From NCBI GenBank assembly GCA_025449115.1, contig JAHLKC010000095.1, positions 95,204 to 159,203 on the forward strand: 64,000 bases of DNA, written 5' to 3'. The translations under genes were made by a program, and so were the position numbers. Below are positions 63,810-64,000 of the stretch, piece by piece (position 1 is the stretch's first letter; every line of letters starts with the position of its first letter). The notes below the pieces were generated by a model. The model was not told the origin of the DNA and did not search any database. It worked only from the letters and a program-made list of their open reading frames with translations. The DNA is from Chytridium lagenaria (taxonomy: Eukaryota > Chytridiomycota > Chytridiomycetes > Chytridiales > Chytridiaceae).

Positions 63810-64000
63810 CTCGATGATGAAGAAGCTACGGTGCCAGAAGGACATCTCAAGAAGCTTCCGCTAAGGCCAGGAACGCGTCTCAGACGCGTTGAAGACAACG
63901 AGACTCCATTGGAAGAAGTGGAGGGACTAGCCTATCGAACAGTGGTCGGTTCATTGATGTACGCGATGGTTAATTCGCGTCCCGATGTGGCATTTGCAGT
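63810..64000 (+). pseudogene. Copia A RT C-terminal region, runs off the window
   Basis: The frame shifts near 63,800; the sequence then matches 50,500-50,680 of the degenerate copy (GLAYRTVVGSLMYA, SRPDVAF). RNase H and the 3' LTR lie beyond the window. Confidence 0.8.

Larger units (their letters stand above)
59713..64000 (+). mobile_element. Ty1/copia element, family A, best copy (3' end outside window)
   Basis: It has 5' LTR (59,713-60,215), primer binding site, gag, protease, integrase, linker and RT in the copia order (integrase before RT). It interrupts the minus-strand copia B, hence is younger. Only three or four frame breaks are present. The whole element is unusually dense in the hexamer ACGCGT. 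Confidence 0.93.

Overview
This window is a graveyard of nested transposable elements in a eukaryotic genome. I see no convincing host gene, rRNA, tRNA or CRISPR array. The mix of families (Ty3/gypsy and Ty1/copia LTR elements, a DIRS-type element with a SAP-like gag, a KDZ transposon with its cysteine clusters, hAT, pogo and Harbinger-like elements, short spliceosomal-type introns) points to a fungus, most likely a basidiomycete. The species cannot be named from the sequence.

Layout. 1-5.8 kb: 3' two thirds of a Ty3/gypsy element (element 1) with an ASCH-like and an endonuclease/exonuclease/phosphatase (EEP) domain inserted between RNase H and integrase, plus a C-terminal chromodomain and a 3' LTR. 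6.3-13.5 kb: a second, distantly related Ty3/gypsy element (element 2), decayed by frameshifts, which also carries an EEP domain in the same slot. 13.6-33.8 kb: an AT-rich island of decayed DNA transposons: several Harbinger-like DDE transposase relics, two paralogous accessory genes, and an hAT (19,526-22,126, 8-bp target duplication) and a pogo-like element (28,048-30,447, TA duplication), each of which landed in one of those accessory genes. A TA-flanked 1.1-kb inverted-repeat element lies at 23,260-24,397.

33.8-36.6 kb: a copia element (family B) with its 3' LTR. 36.6-51.3 kb: a copia element (family A) split by a 12.2-kb KDZ transposon (36,848-49,066) and by a solo LTR. The KDZ element has terminal inverted repeats, an 8-bp target duplication, GC-rich palindromic minisatellites at both ends, a KDZ transposase gene on the minus strand and an unidentified multi-exon gene on the plus strand.

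51.3-59.7 kb: LTR-in-LTR insertions, then a minus-strand copia B element whose LTR is split by a DIRS-type element (52,300-57,548) with diagnostic split direct repeats. 59.7-64 kb: a better preserved copia A element (5' LTR, primer binding site, gag, protease, integrase, reverse transcriptase), itself inserted into the minus-strand copia B and running off the window.

The most unusual content is the pair of gypsy elements with an EEP nuclease domain between RNase H and integrase (one also with an ASCH-like domain), and the KDZ transposon with CG-rich repeat arrays. All copies show frameshifts, stops or deletions, so this is mostly non-functional DNA, but the relative order of insertions can be read clearly.
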